A stretch of DNA of 53,278 nucleotides from the NCBI GenBank assembly GCA_019510195.1, contig JAEKKW010000062.1, positions 1-53,278 on the forward strand, read 5' to 3'. Positions 45,701-53,278 of this stretch are shown in pieces (the first letter of the stretch is position 1; each line of letters starts with the position of its first letter). Source of the stretch: Lysobacterales bacterium. GTDB lineage: Bacteria > Pseudomonadota > Gammaproteobacteria > Xanthomonadales > Xanthomonadaceae. A program made the position numbers and the translations under genes. The notes beneath the pieces are model-generated. The model ran no database searches. It was not told the DNA's origin and was given only the letters and a program-made list of their open reading frames with translations.

Positions 45701-48556
45701 GAGGCCGAACGCGTCGAGGCCGAACGTGTCGAGGCCGAACGCGTCGAGGCCGAACGTGTCGAGGCCGAACGTGTCGAGGCCGAACGTGTCGAAGCCGAAC
45801 GTGCCGAAGCCGAACGTGCCGAAGCCGAACGTGCCGAAGCCGAACGTGTCGAAGCCGAACGTGTCGAAGCCGAACGTGTCGAAGCCGAACGTGTCGAAGC
45901 CGAACGTGTCGAAGCCGAACGTGCCGAGGCCGAACGTGCCGAAGCCGAACGTGCCCGTGTCCAGGCCGAAGAGGAAGCCGAGTACGCGCGCCTCGAAGCC
46001 GAATACGCCGAGCAGGCGCGGCGCGACAAGGAACAGGCGCAGGCTCCGATCCCGGCAGACGCGCACGCAGGTGAAGCGGCTGAAGTCGTTGCGGCGCTGA
46101 CCGCAGCCGCGATCGCCGGTGCTGCCGATGTCGCCGACGAGGAGCATGCCGAGCCGGCGAAGCTGGCACCGGTCGCCGCAACGCATACCCATGGCGTCGA
46201 CCTCGGGCCGGAACATGCCCTGGATACCACCAGCCTCGACCACGAATTGCTCGACATCTTCGTCGAGGAAAGCAACGACCTGCTCGACAATTCCGATGGC
46301 CTCCTCGCGCGCCTGCGCGGCAACCCGAAAGACCTCGAGACGGTCACGGCGCTGCAGCGCGACCTGCACACCCTGAAGGGTGGCGCGCGCATGGCGGGCG
46401 TGATGTCGATCGGCGATCTCGGCCACTCGATGGAAACGCTGCTGGAGTCGGTCGCGGAACATCGCACCCAGCTTGGTAGCGACGGCGTGCCATTGCTGGA
46501 ACGCGGCCTCGACACCTTGCGTGCGATGACCGAACGCGTGGCCGCCCGCAAATCGTCGCAAACGCCGGGCGAGCTGGTCGCCCAGATGACGGCGCGCGCG
46601 CGCGGCATCGTCGCGGCACCGGTGGATACCGCTCTCACCGTCGAACCGGCGAAGACCGTATTGCCGGAATTGTCGGCGCCGATCATGGAAACCGCGCTCG
46701 ACCGCGAAACCGCGGAAGGCGGCCAGGTGCGTGCGCAGGAACAGGTGCGCATCCGCGCGGACCTGCTGGAACGCCTGGTGAACTACGCCGGCGAAGTGGC
46801 GATCTACCGTTCGCGACTGGAGCAGCAGCTGGGTGCATTCCGCGCGGCGATGGGCGAAATGGAGCAGACCAACCTGCGCCTGCGCGACCAGTTGCGCCGC
46901 CTCGACCTGGAAACGGAAGCCCAGATCGTCGCGCGTCACCATCGCGAACACGAGTCGCACAACCCTGCGTTCGATCCGCTGGAACTCGATCGCTACTCGA
47001 CGCTGCAACAGCTGACACGCGGCCTCAACGAATCGGCATCCGACATGTCGACGCTGCAGGGTTCGCTGGAAGACCTGACCCGCCAGTACGAAGCATTGCT
47101 GCGCCAGCAATCGCGCGTGTCGACCGATCTCCAGGAAGGCTTGATGCGCACGCGCATGATGCCGTTCGAGACCGTGCTGCCGCGCCTGCGCCGCGTCGTT
47201 CGCCAGGCTGCCGGCGAGACCGGCAAACAGGCGCAACTGGTGGTCAGCGGCGCCGAGAACGAACTCGACCGCAACGTGCTCGAGCGCATGACCGCACCGC
47301 TGGAACACGTGCTGCGCAACGCGCTCGCCCACGGCATCGAATCACCCAAGGCGCGTCGCGTCGCCGGCAAGCCGGAAGAGGGGCGCATCGAAATCAATGT
47401 GCGCCACGAAGGTTCGGAAGTGGTGCTCGCCATCCATGACGATGGCGCCGGCATCAACCGCAAGGCGATTCGCGCACGCGCCGAAGAACGCGGCCTGCTG
47501 CAGCCGGGGACGGACATCGCCGGCGAGGAGATCGACCGCTTCATCCTCCAGTCCGGCTTCTCGACTGCCAGTGAAGTCAGCCAGCTGGCCGGTCGTGGCG
47601 TCGGCATGGACGTGGTCCACAATGAAATCCGCCAGCTCGGCGGTTCGCTCGACATCGCTTCGGAAACCGGCAAGAACACCCGCTTCTCGCTGCGCCTGCC
47701 GCAGACGATGGCGGTGACGCAGGCGGTGTTCGTGCGGATCGGCGAAACGACCTACGCAGTGCCGATCGCCTCGGTGCGCGGCGTCAGCCGCATCTCGCGC
47801 GGCGAATACGCCAGCGGCGCGCAGCATCATTATGGCAGCGAGGAATTCACCGTCTTCGATCTCGGCCTGTTGCTCGGCCAGCCGATGCTCAGGGCCGAGG
47901 AACACCTGCAGGTGCCGTTGCTGCTGATCGGTTCCGGTGAACTGAAGGCGGCGGTCGGCGTCGACCAGATCCTCGGCAACCGCGAAATCGTGGTGAAGCC
48001 GCTGGGTCCACAGCTGGCATCGATCCCCGGCATCTTCGGTGCGACGGTGATGGGCGACGGCTCTGTCGTGGTCATCCTCGACGTTGCGCCACTGGCGCGT
48101 CGTTACGCCATGCGTCCGCAACACGAAGTGGCAGCCGGCGAGCCGGTGCAGGTGCATGAGGCTGCCGATGTCCATGTGGTCCCGGTGGTGATGGTGGTGG
48201 ACGATTCCGTCACCATGCGCAAGGTCACCGGTCGCGTGCTGGAACGCAACGGTTACGAAGTGATGACCGCGAAGGACGGCATCGATGCGCTGGAACGGAT
48301 GGCCGAACGCGTGCCCGACCTGATGCTGCTCGACATCGAAATGCCGCGCATGGACGGCTACGAACTGGCGACGCAGATGCGCCGCGACGCCCGCCTGCGC
48401 GACGTGCCGATCATCATGATCACTTCGCGTACCGGCGAGAAGCATCGCGAGCGCGCATTCGAAATCGGCGTCAACCGCTACCTCGGAAAGCCGTACCAGG
48501 AACCGGAGCTGATGCGCAACGTGTCCGAGCTGCTCGAGCTGTCCGGTGAGCACTGA
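42740..48556 (+). CDS. chpA: Hybrid chemosensory histidine kinase ChpA/PilL with multiple Hpt domains
   Basis: A 1938-residue CheA-type hybrid kinase controlling type IV pili. The N-terminal ~690 residues contain degenerate Hpt-like repeats. Clear Hpt sites follow at His716 (HTLKGSGR), His886 (HTMNGAF, atypical) and His1210 (HTLKGGAR). Between the second and third lies a low-complexity segment of 19 five-residue repeats (residues 977-1071). The kinase core has a CheA dimerisation/P3 region ([21 protein letters not shown]), the N-box around Asn1527 ([10 protein letters not shown]) and the G-boxes ([17 protein letters not shown]). A CheW-like domain and a terminal receiver with acceptor Asp1865 ([11 protein letters not shown]) complete it. 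The stop overlaps chpB by 11 bp. By analogy with other Chp systems it phosphorylates PilG. Confidence 0.95.
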   Translation: MSALREAIEHATLGWIKPELDAALKQVQTDVEAYAETPSDVGAMRSAADQLRQIEGTLRMLELYAPAMVSEEMQHLAASVADGQLPGREHEACDALLRATVQLPDYLERLQGGHRDIPIVLLPLLNDLRALRSEQPLGEAVLFAPDFNRPLPDDVPRADALVAATTLSGAPSMLAALDRAIDSLNSGRGPVDAAGLHDALSGLLGLAQDEDTRRMLWVASESAEALGQGALQASTSLRNAFALVAREARQALHADGLRAGSASALYEPVRQLLQQVANSQASSPALERLRSAFAIGNESSVSESEIEHARSSVTGVNRALLDTVASALKEDVFRVKDALDLHLRSGTTDMSELSPQVEALGRIGDTLGMLGLGGARENMHRQRDTLAHVVDGSNANNEQALLDVAGALLFVDASLEDQVARLGQDQALAPSEGGAMGASDAAQLVTVLIREAIANFGDARQGFVAFVETGWDHAQLAEIPRLLNEVGGALGMLELPQAADYLKGIRLYTEHELIRKKRVPGSQQLDTLADALASTEYYLEALRDKRADRDDILAITRQSLEALHYWPLPSAPEVDESTPIDSELETAYEGLMTQLTGEPASAVHDAVPPPLPAMVELEEAAPVVEEPAATEPVFVAAEPVAAPAAAVAPAAVAGGALSVRDELGFDYGKDEIDDEIRSIFVEEFGEEIANLDQLMPAWLEQPHDGERLRPIRRIFHTLKGSGRLVGASRLGEFSWKIENMLNRVLDGTRPASPAVIGLVQTTGANLPHLLAALEKHPVPELDLDGIAAVADRVAAGEDVEYIAPVAASIAPVAEPEAIEHVETPVAAEAAATPVIPAGHVPVQVDAVLLEILAAEVGGHVATVEMWLDGARQSPQVPDDLLIRAVHTMNGAFAMAEVPEITDATGPAEGYLKRLGAVGQAVDANGLSALDELVAQIHATVSGLQQAAQHVPAQTGLAAGLVALRDALPEVHTPIHDVEAERVEAERVEAERVEAERVEAERVEAERVEAERVEAERVEAERAEAERAEAERAEAERVEAERVEAERVEAERVEAERVEAERAEAERAEAERARVQAEEEAEYARLEAEYAEQARRDKEQAQAPIPADAHAGEAAEVVAALTAAAIAGAADVADEEHAEPAKLAPVAATHTHGVDLGPEHALDTTSLDHELLDIFVEESNDLLDNSDGLLARLRGNPKDLETVTALQRDLHTLKGGARMAGVMSIGDLGHSMETLLESVAEHRTQLGSDGVPLLERGLDTLRAMTERVAARKSSQTPGELVAQMTARARGIVAAPVDTALTVEPAKTVLPELSAPIMETALDRETAEGGQVRAQEQVRIRADLLERLVNYAGEVAIYRSRLEQQLGAFRAAMGEMEQTNLRLRDQLRRLDLETEAQIVARHHREHESHNPAFDPLELDRYSTLQQLTRGLNESASDMSTLQGSLEDLTRQYEALLRQQSRVSTDLQEGLMRTRMMPFETVLPRLRRVVRQAAGETGKQAQLVVSGAENELDRNVLERMTAPLEHVLRNALAHGIESPKARRVAGKPEEGRIEINVRHEGSEVVLAIHDDGAGINRKAIRARAEERGLLQPGTDIAGEEIDRFILQSGFSTASEVSQLAGRGVGMDVVHNEIRQLGGSLDIASETGKNTRFSLRLPQTMAVTQAVFVRIGETTYAVPIASVRGVSRISRGEYASGAQHHYGSEEFTVFDLGLLLGQPMLRAEEHLQVPLLLIGSGELKAAVGVDQILGNREIVVKPLGPQLASIPGIFGATVMGDGSVVVILDVAPLARRYAMRPQHEVAAGEPVQVHEAADVHVVPVVMVVDDSVTMRKVTGRVLERNGYEVMTAKDGIDALERMAERVPDLMLLDIEMPRMDGYELATQMRRDARLRDVPIIMITSRTGEKHRERAFEIGVNRYLGKPYQEPELMRNVSELLELSGEH
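45668..45952 (+). repeat. 19 tandem copies of a 15-bp unit inside chpA
   Basis: The unit is GTCGAAGCCGAACGT with variants (GTC/GCC, GAG/GAA, CGC/CGT). It encodes Val/Ala-Glu-Ala-Glu-Arg nineteen times, in frame and uninterrupted. Third-base variants cluster: GAGGCC with CGC occurs in early copies, and GAAGCC with CGT in later copies. That points to growth by local duplication. A less regular Glu/Ala/Arg-rich stretch continues for another ~30 codons. There are no spacers, so this is a coding minisatellite, not CRISPR. Confidence 0.97.
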
Positions 48557-50144
48557 CCGTCGCGCCACCGTCCTGCTGGGCCGTCCGGGCGAACTGCGCG
48601 ATCGCCTGGAAGCGGCGTTGCGCGAGGCCGGCGCCGACATCGCCCTGGTTGTCGATCCCGCCAACGGCAGTGCCGCACAGGTCCAGGCACAGTCGCCGCG
48701 CAATGTCGTGGTGCTGATGGAGCCCGGTGTGGAAGAGGCGCTCGATGCGCATTTCGACACACTGTTCGACGACCCGGGCATCGAACTGCTGTTTGAGGAA
48801 GCGAGCGTACTGGCGTCGCGCCAGGGCTGGGATCTCGCGCGCTGGGGCCGTCACCTGTCGGCGAAGCTGCGTGGAAGCCAGGACGTGTTGCCGGAAGGAC
48901 ATGGCGACGACGCCGGATTCGTCGCGCCATTGCCGCGTGACGCGCTGAAGCCGAAGGCGGAAGAACCTGCGCCGGAGGAAGAAGCATCGACAGCAGTCGA
49001 GCACGAGACAGCCCCGCCGCTATCCGGGATTGCCGCGCAACCGCCGCAGGCCCCGGGCCTGGAAGACCAGCACTGGATGCCGGCGCAATCCGACGACAGG
49101 GCGCAGGCGCAACCGATCGATTGGAACAGCCATCCGACTGTTGAAAGCGACGCCAATGACGACCTCGACTACCTCGAACCGGTAAAACGCGTGCCGCATG
49201 GCGGTGGCGATCATCATGTCGGCGCGTTCGATCCCAATGCGTTCCTCGACAGCGCGCATCACCTGCCCGATGCCGAACCGATTCCGTTGGAAGCACTCGA
49301 ACCGATTGACGATATCGCGCACCCGCACGTGGACGTGATCGCACTGGAGCCGGCATCATCATCCAGCGATGCGCAGCCGCTCAAGCTGGCTTCGGCCGCG
49401 ACCATGGATGCGCCCGACATGAAGGCGGCGCCGCTGCACGAAACCTGGTCGCTGGTCGATCACGACAATACGCCCGCACCGACATCGCAATCGCCGTCAG
49501 TGGCAAGTCCCGCATCGCGCCTGGATGGCATGTCGATGATCGACGACGGCACCATCGGGCTCGAAGTCGCCGACAGCGGGGGCACGACCCCCGGTCTGGA
49601 CATCGCCGGGACGCGTGGCGCCGTGCTGGTCGTCGCTGGTGTCGGCGGCCCCGATCCGCTGCGTGCATTGCTCGGCCAGTTGCAGGACGACTTCCCGCGC
49701 CCGATCCTGATCCAGCAGCATCTCGATGCCGGCAATTACGATCGCCTGGCGCGCCAGATGGAACGCGCGACGCGCCTGAAGGTGAAACTCGCCGCCGCCG
49801 GCATGACGATGGAAGACAACACCGTCTATGTGTTGCCGATCTCGGTTGGACTCGAAGAAAGCGCTGACGGCCTGGCGTTCGTCGACATGCCGCAGGTGCG
49901 CGGATTCACCGATGTCACGTCCAAGCTCGATCCCGCCGACAGCGCGCTGCTGGTGCTGAGCGGCGCGCCCACCGATTTCATCGAAGAGGCATTGCGCTTC
50001 AAGGTCGCCGGTGCCTGGGTCGCGGCCCAGGCCGAGCATGGTTGTTTCGACCACGCGGTGCCGGCGCTGGTCGCCGCGCGCGGCGCCGAGATCGCCGAGC
50101 CGCTGGCGCTGGCGCAGAAACTCAATGCACGTTGGCACGCATGA
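48546..50144 (+). CDS. chpB: CheB-like protein ChpB, catalytic serine replaced
   Basis: A 532-residue protein. Residues 1-~110 form a receiver-like domain without a clear phospho-Asp ([20 protein letters not shown]). A ~230-residue acidic, Pro/Ala-rich linker follows, and then a C-terminal CheB methylesterase-like domain. In that domain the nucleophile motif GASTGG reads AGVGG, with Gly365 where Ser is expected. His392 (IQQHLD) and an Asp in SGAPTDF are kept. Classical CheB removes methyl groups from receptor glutamates; this protein probably cannot by the normal mechanism. The GTG start at 48546 overlaps chpA by 11 bp. Assignment as ChpB comes from position between chpA and chpC and the domain layout. 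Confidence 0.85.
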   Translation: MSTDRRATVLLGRPGELRDRLEAALREAGADIALVVDPANGSAAQVQAQSPRNVVVLMEPGVEEALDAHFDTLFDDPGIELLFEEASVLASRQGWDLARWGRHLSAKLRGSQDVLPEGHGDDAGFVAPLPRDALKPKAEEPAPEEEASTAVEHETAPPLSGIAAQPPQAPGLEDQHWMPAQSDDRAQAQPIDWNSHPTVESDANDDLDYLEPVKRVPHGGGDHHVGAFDPNAFLDSAHHLPDAEPIPLEALEPIDDIAHPHVDVIALEPASSSSDAQPLKLASAATMDAPDMKAAPLHETWSLVDHDNTPAPTSQSPSVASPASRLDGMSMIDDGTIGLEVADSGGTTPGLDIAGTRGAVLVVAGVGGPDPLRALLGQLQDDFPRPILIQQHLDAGNYDRLARQMERATRLKVKLAAAGMTMEDNTVYVLPISVGLEESADGLAFVDMPQVRGFTDVTSKLDPADSALLVLSGAPTDFIEEALRFKVAGAWVAAQAEHGCFDHAVPALVAARGAEIAEPLALAQKLNARWHA

Positions 50145-50151
50145 GGCAGTC

Positions 50152-50631
50152 ATGAACGAACTCCCGAGCAGCCTGCGCGGCGTGCTGATCCAGGCAGCCG
50201 GCAACCAGTTGCTGTTGCCCAACGCCGCGGTGGCCGAGGTGCTGTCCTATTCCGATCCCGAGCCGATCGCCAACGCGCCGGCATGGTTGCTGGGGCGCGT
50301 GCGCTGGCGCGGCTGGCAAGTGCCGCTGGTCGATTTCTCGCTGCTCGATGGCGGTGCGGCTGCAACGCAAGTCAATGCCGGCGGCCGTCGACGCGTGCTG
50401 GTGGTGAAGGCGCCCGGCGGCCATGCGCGCTTGCCGTACTTCGCCTTCCTGGCCGATGGCTTCCCGCGCCTGATGAGTCTGTCGGAAGCGACGCTGGAAA
50501 CGCTGGCGGAATCGTCGGTGCCCGAAAGCTGCATCTTCGCGCGCGTCGCCATCAACGACGAGAGTGCCGTGGTGCCGGACATGGATGCGGTCGAGTCGCG
50601 CCTGCGCAGCGAGTTGCCCGAAGCGGCCTGA
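50152..50631 (+). CDS. chpC: CheW-like adaptor ChpC
   Basis: A 159-residue protein with a CheW-like fold: LIQAAGNQLLLPNAAVAEVLSY, then AWLLGRVRWRGWQVPLVDFSLLDG (the GxxxWRGxxxPLVxF core) and YFAFLADGFPRLMSL. ChpC is thought to link further receptors or partners to ChpA. GAGG ends about six bases before ATG 50152, which lies eight bases after the chpB stop. It is the last gene of the operon. A hairpin spans its stop codon. Confidence 0.92.
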   Translation: MNELPSSLRGVLIQAAGNQLLLPNAAVAEVLSYSDPEPIANAPAWLLGRVRWRGWQVPLVDFSLLDGGAAATQVNAGGRRRVLVVKAPGGHARLPYFAFLADGFPRLMSLSEATLETLAESSVPESCIFARVAINDESAVVPDMDAVESRLRSELPEAA

Positions 50632-50639
50632 GCCGCTTC
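50620..50639. terminator. Hairpin over the chpC stop, candidate shared terminator with rsmE
   Basis: GAAGCGGC (50620-50627) and GCCGCTTC (50632-50639) form a perfect 8-bp stem with loop CTGA, which contains part of the chpC stop codon. It sits between converging chpC and rsmE (15-bp gap), so it could serve both. Neither side has a T-run, so termination strength is doubtful. Confidence 0.4.
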
Positions 50640-50646
50640 GTCGCAA

Positions 50647-51381
50647 TCAATCGAAATCGCCGTGCAGGGCCTGCAGTGCGGCGATCGCCGCCAGGCCTGC
50701 GGTTTCCGTGCGCAGCACGCGTGGACCGAGGCGAACACCGATGAATCCCCGTGCTTCCAGCAGTGAGTGGTCCAGCGGCGACCAGCCGCCCTCGGGGCCG
50801 ACCGCCAGCACGATCTCGGGTTGACCGGCCGTGACCGCCGTCCGGCAATTCATCGCCGCCACGGGATCGAGCAGCAGGCGCGTGGCCGGCACCAATGCTG
50901 GCAATGCATTCGCCAGTGCAACTGGTGCTTGCACATCCGGTACCAAGGCGCGCCCACTCTGTTCGCAGGCGGATGCCACCACGCCACGCCAGTGTTCCAG
51001 GCGCTTGGCGGCACGCGCCGCATCCAGTTTCACTTCGCTGCGATCGCTGAACACCGGAACGAACGCGTTGACACCGAGTTCCGTGCCCTTCTGCAGGATC
51101 AGGTCCATCTTCTCGCCGCGCGCCACGCCCTGCAGCAAGGTGATGCGCAACGGTGATTCGTTGGCGGGCGTGCAAACCGCGCCGATCCGTACGCGCGCGC
51201 CACGCTTGTCGATCGCCACGAGCTGCGCATCGGCTTCATGGCCGCGGCCATCGAACACCACGCAACTGTCGCCGACTTGCAGGCGCAGCACGCGGGCCAG
51301 GTGCGCTGCCGAAGTTTCCGGCAATTCGAGTTCGCTGCCGGCGCGCAAGTCGGCATCGACATGCACGCGTGTCAGGCGCAT
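50647..51381 (-). CDS. rsmE: 16S rRNA (uracil(1498)-N(3))-methyltransferase
   Basis: RsmE methylates U1498 of 16S rRNA in the assembled 30S subunit using S-adenosylmethionine. This 244-residue SPOUT protein has an N-terminal PUA-like domain (LARVLRLQVGDSCVVFDGRG). The knotted SAM site is VLAVGPEGGWSPLD and LGPRVLRTETA. In between are QGVARGEKMDLILQKGTELGV and the SERSE-like FSDRSEVKL. ATG 51381 (MRLTRVHVD) was chosen from the family N-terminus; it overlaps the end of bioA by 10 bp, so the two are probably co-transcribed. Confidence 0.96.
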   Translation of the reverse strand: MRLTRVHVDADLRAGSELELPETSAAHLARVLRLQVGDSCVVFDGRGHEADAQLVAIDKRGARVRIGAVCTPANESPLRITLLQGVARGEKMDLILQKGTELGVNAFVPVFSDRSEVKLDAARAAKRLEHWRGVVASACEQSGRALVPDVQAPVALANALPALVPATRLLLDPVAAMNCRTAVTAGQPEIVLAVGPEGGWSPLDHSLLEARGFIGVRLGPRVLRTETAGLAAIAALQALHGDFD

Positions 51382-52802
51382 GCGGTGGCCTCGCGGATGG
51401 TGGCGGCGGTGATGTCGGCGAGCTGCGCAAGCGCGGCATCGTCGATGCAATACGGGGGCATCCAGTAGAGGATGTCGCCGAGCGGGCGCAGCACCACGCC
51501 GCGCGCCAGTGCCGCGCGATAGGCCTGCAGGCCGACACGCAGCGATGGATCGAACGGCGTCGCCCTGTCGCCGTCACGGCCGAGTTCGAATGCGACCACC
51601 ATTCCGCACTGGCGGGCATCGGCGACATGGGGCAGCGTCGCGATGTCTTTCGCCAGCTTGCCCATGCGCTCCGCCGTCGTGCGATTGCGCTCGAGCACAT
51701 CGTCCTGGTCGAAGATCGCCAGCGATGCCAGCCCGGCGGCGCAGCCCAGCGGATTGCCGGTGTAGCTGTGCGAATGCAGGAAGGCGCGTTCGCGCGAATC
51801 GTCGAGGAAACCGTCATAGATCGCCTGCGTCGCCAGTGTCGCCGCCAATGGCATGAAGCCGCCGGTCAGGCCCTTCGACACGCACATCAGGTCGGGCTGG
51901 ATGCCCGCCTGCTCGCAGGCGAACAGCGTGCCGGTGCGACCGAAGCCGGTGGCGATCTCGTCGGCGATCAGGAAGATGCCGTGGGCATCGCAGAGTTCGC
52001 GCACGCGCCCGAGATAGGCCGGATGGTGCATGCGCATGCCACCGGCGCATTGCAACAGTGGCTCGACGATCAGGGCGCAGACCTCCTGCCCATGTGCATC
52101 AAGCAGGCTGGCCAGCACGTCGGCGGCTTCCAGCGCGCACGCTTCGGCGGTCTGCCCCGGACGCGCGGCATAGGCATCGGGCGAGGGCGCGAAGATCGCT
52201 TCCGCCAGCAATGGCGCGTAGATGCGCCGGTACAGCGGAATGTCGCCGACCGCGAGCGCGCCAAGCGTCTCTCCGTGATAGCCGTTATGCAGTGCGACGA
52301 ACTTGCGGCGTTCTGGTTCACCGCGATTGCGGAACCAGTGGAAGGCCATCTTCAATGCGACTTCCACCGCCGCCGAACCGTTGTCGGCGTAGAACACTTT
52401 CGCCAACGGATCGCGTCCGGCCTGTCGTGGCGCGCGTGCCAGCAGTTGCTCTGCCAGCGCGATCGCGGACGGGTGGGTGAAGCCGGCCAGCAGGACATGT
52501 TCCAGCGTGCGCGCCTGTTCGGCGATCGCCGCGGCGATGCGCGGTTCGCCATGGCCGTGGATATTGGTCCACCAGCTCGATACCGCGTCGAGATAGCGGT
52601 GGCCATCGGCGTCGACCAGCCATGCGCCTTCGCCGCGCACCACCGGTACCAGCGGCAGCAGGGCGTCGCGGCTGCCGTCCCCTGCCGCGCCATCGGAAAA
52701 GTGCTCGCGCATCTGCGTGCACGGGTGCCAGACCGCGGCCAGATCGCGGGCGACGAGGTCTCGCTCGGCTATCATCACATCCACATGGACAACGTTCGAC
52801 AT
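51372..52802 (-). CDS. bioA: Adenosylmethionine-8-amino-7-oxononanoate aminotransferase
   Basis: BioA transfers the amino group of S-adenosylmethionine to KAPA, giving DAPA in biotin synthesis. This 476-residue class III PLP aminotransferase starts ATG 52802 (an in-frame ATG at 52775 is nine codons later). It has HPCTQM, the substrate-side WWTNIHGHG, FYADNGSAAVEVALKM, HNGYHGETLGALA, ADEIATGFGRTG and the PLP-lysine in VSKGLTGGFMPL, ending in LYWMPPYCI. No other bio gene or BirA-type operator is seen nearby. It diverges from nudE across 38 bp. Confidence 0.96.
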   Translation of the reverse strand: MSNVVHVDVMIAERDLVARDLAAVWHPCTQMREHFSDGAAGDGSRDALLPLVPVVRGEGAWLVDADGHRYLDAVSSWWTNIHGHGEPRIAAAIAEQARTLEHVLLAGFTHPSAIALAEQLLARAPRQAGRDPLAKVFYADNGSAAVEVALKMAFHWFRNRGEPERRKFVALHNGYHGETLGALAVGDIPLYRRIYAPLLAEAIFAPSPDAYAARPGQTAEACALEAADVLASLLDAHGQEVCALIVEPLLQCAGGMRMHHPAYLGRVRELCDAHGIFLIADEIATGFGRTGTLFACEQAGIQPDLMCVSKGLTGGFMPLAATLATQAIYDGFLDDSRERAFLHSHSYTGNPLGCAAGLASLAIFDQDDVLERNRTTAERMGKLAKDIATLPHVADARQCGMVVAFELGRDGDRATPFDPSLRVGLQAYRAALARGVVLRPLGDILYWMPPYCIDDAALAQLADITAATIREATACA

Positions 52803-52840
52803 CCGCCGATTATCGCTCGCTCCGGCCGGCAGGTCTCGCC

Positions 52841-53278
52841 GTGAGCCAGCGCCTTCCGATCGTCCACGCCCGCCACCAGCGCGATGATGGCCGCGGCCGC
52901 ATCGTCGAGGACGTCGATCTCGAATTCGGCAATGGCGAGCGCCGCATCTTCCATCGCGTGCTGGCGCCAGGCCCGGGTGCGGTCGCCGTGGTGCCGATGC
53001 TCGACGACGAGACCGTGCTGTTGGTGCGCGAATACGCCGCCGGCGTGCACCGTTACGAACTCGGGTTGGTGAAGGGGCGTATCGACGACGGCGAAAGCGC
53101 CGAAGATGCCGCCAATCGCGAACTGATGGAAGAAGCCGGCTACGGCGCACGCCGCATCGAAGTGATCAGGATGCTGAGCCTGGCGCCGACCTACATGGAA
53201 CACCAGACCGCGCTGGTACTGGCGCGCGACCTCTACCCGGCGAAATTGCAGGGCGACGAGCCGGAGGAACTCGAGGTG
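52841..53278 (+). CDS. nudE: NudE-type ADP-compounds Nudix hydrolase (3' end outside window)
   Basis: The first 146 codons of a Nudix protein run off the window end. The Nudix box GRIDDGESAEDAANRELMEEAG fits the GX5EX7REUXEEXG pattern. The upstream strands (VPMLDDETVLLVREYAAGVHRYELGLVKG) and the following LSLAPTYMEHQTALVLARDLYP match NudE, which hydrolyses ADP-ribose, NADH and Ap3A. The GTG at 52841 is the likely start. It is transcribed away from bioA. Confidence 0.92.
   Translation, partial: MSQRLPIVHARHQRDDGRGRIVEDVDLEFGNGERRIFHRVLAPGPGAVAVVPMLDDETVLLVREYAAGVHRYELGLVKGRIDDGESAEDAANRELMEEAGYGARRIEVIRMLSLAPTYMEHQTALVLARDLYPAKLQGDEPEELEV

Noticed and set aside
45668-45952. CRISPR-like array appearance of the chpA repeat
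   Set aside because: The units are contiguous with no spacers, keep the reading frame and are 15 bp long, so this is a coding minisatellite.
44468-47332. A 954-codon open frame on the minus strand opposite chpA
   Set aside because: It is created by GC-rich codon bias and by the 15-bp repeat, which is open in all frames. It has no recognisable domain, and the plus strand encodes a well-conserved kinase.

Overview
The window looks like a chromosomal segment of a gammaproteobacterium in the Xanthomonadaceae/Lysobacteraceae (Lysobacter/Luteimonas-like). The support is high GC, dense gene packing and family-typical neighbourhoods: aroK-aroB-hemE; yggS-proC-DUF4426 divergent from pilT-pilU; yqgE-ruvX-pyrB; and the Pil-Chp order pilG-pilI-pilJ-chpA-chpB-chpC. 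The placement rests on remembered gene order and protein similarity, not on a search. No tRNA, rRNA, CRISPR array, insertion sequence or prophage was seen. No gene-free stretch exceeds 300 bases; the longest is the 180-base divergent gap between gshB and pilG.

Layout. 1-3366 is the 3' part of a large propeller-type hybrid sensor kinase, converging on a secreted S33 peptidase. A minus-strand block (3355-7461) reads aroK-aroB-WGR-like-hemE-peptidase, and a plus-strand block (7568-9221) reads dodecin-pdxH-cobalamin-binding-like protein. The minus-strand genes yggS-proC-DUF4426 (9222-11307) diverge from pilT-pilU-yqgE-(ruvX remnant)pyrB (11392-15428). A compact seven-gene trpEGDCFBA operon (15429-21749, minus) follows, with a leader peptide and attenuator (21765-21946). 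On its other side lie a disrupted hrpA (22061-25841) and relA, an SDR protein and two family-2 glycosyltransferases that overlap one another (to 30665). Next come mrcB, yoaA, tsaB, a secreted unknown and a signal peptidase (30730-37639), then tonB and gshB on minus. The complete Pil-Chp chemosensory operon (39658-50631) follows. The window ends with rsmE and bioA on minus and the start of nudE.

How the genes work together. Twitching motility is represented twice: pilT and pilU are the retraction motors, and the pilGIJ-chpABC array would control them. The trp operon is a full pathway from chorismate to tryptophan. It appears to be controlled by ribosome-mediated attenuation, through a leader peptide with three consecutive Trp codons that may be translated from a leaderless message. 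Vitamin and cofactor genes (pdxH, bioA, hemE, gshB) and shikimate genes (aroK, aroB) are scattered among them.

The least ordinary features are five. First, an in-frame ruvX'-pyrB fusion in which the C-terminal third of RuvX is gone. Second, hrpA with an internal loss and frameshift. Third, the trpL attenuator. Fourth, a 19-copy 15-bp tandem repeat inside chpA that encodes a long charged helix. Fifth, a ChpB whose catalytic serine is replaced.
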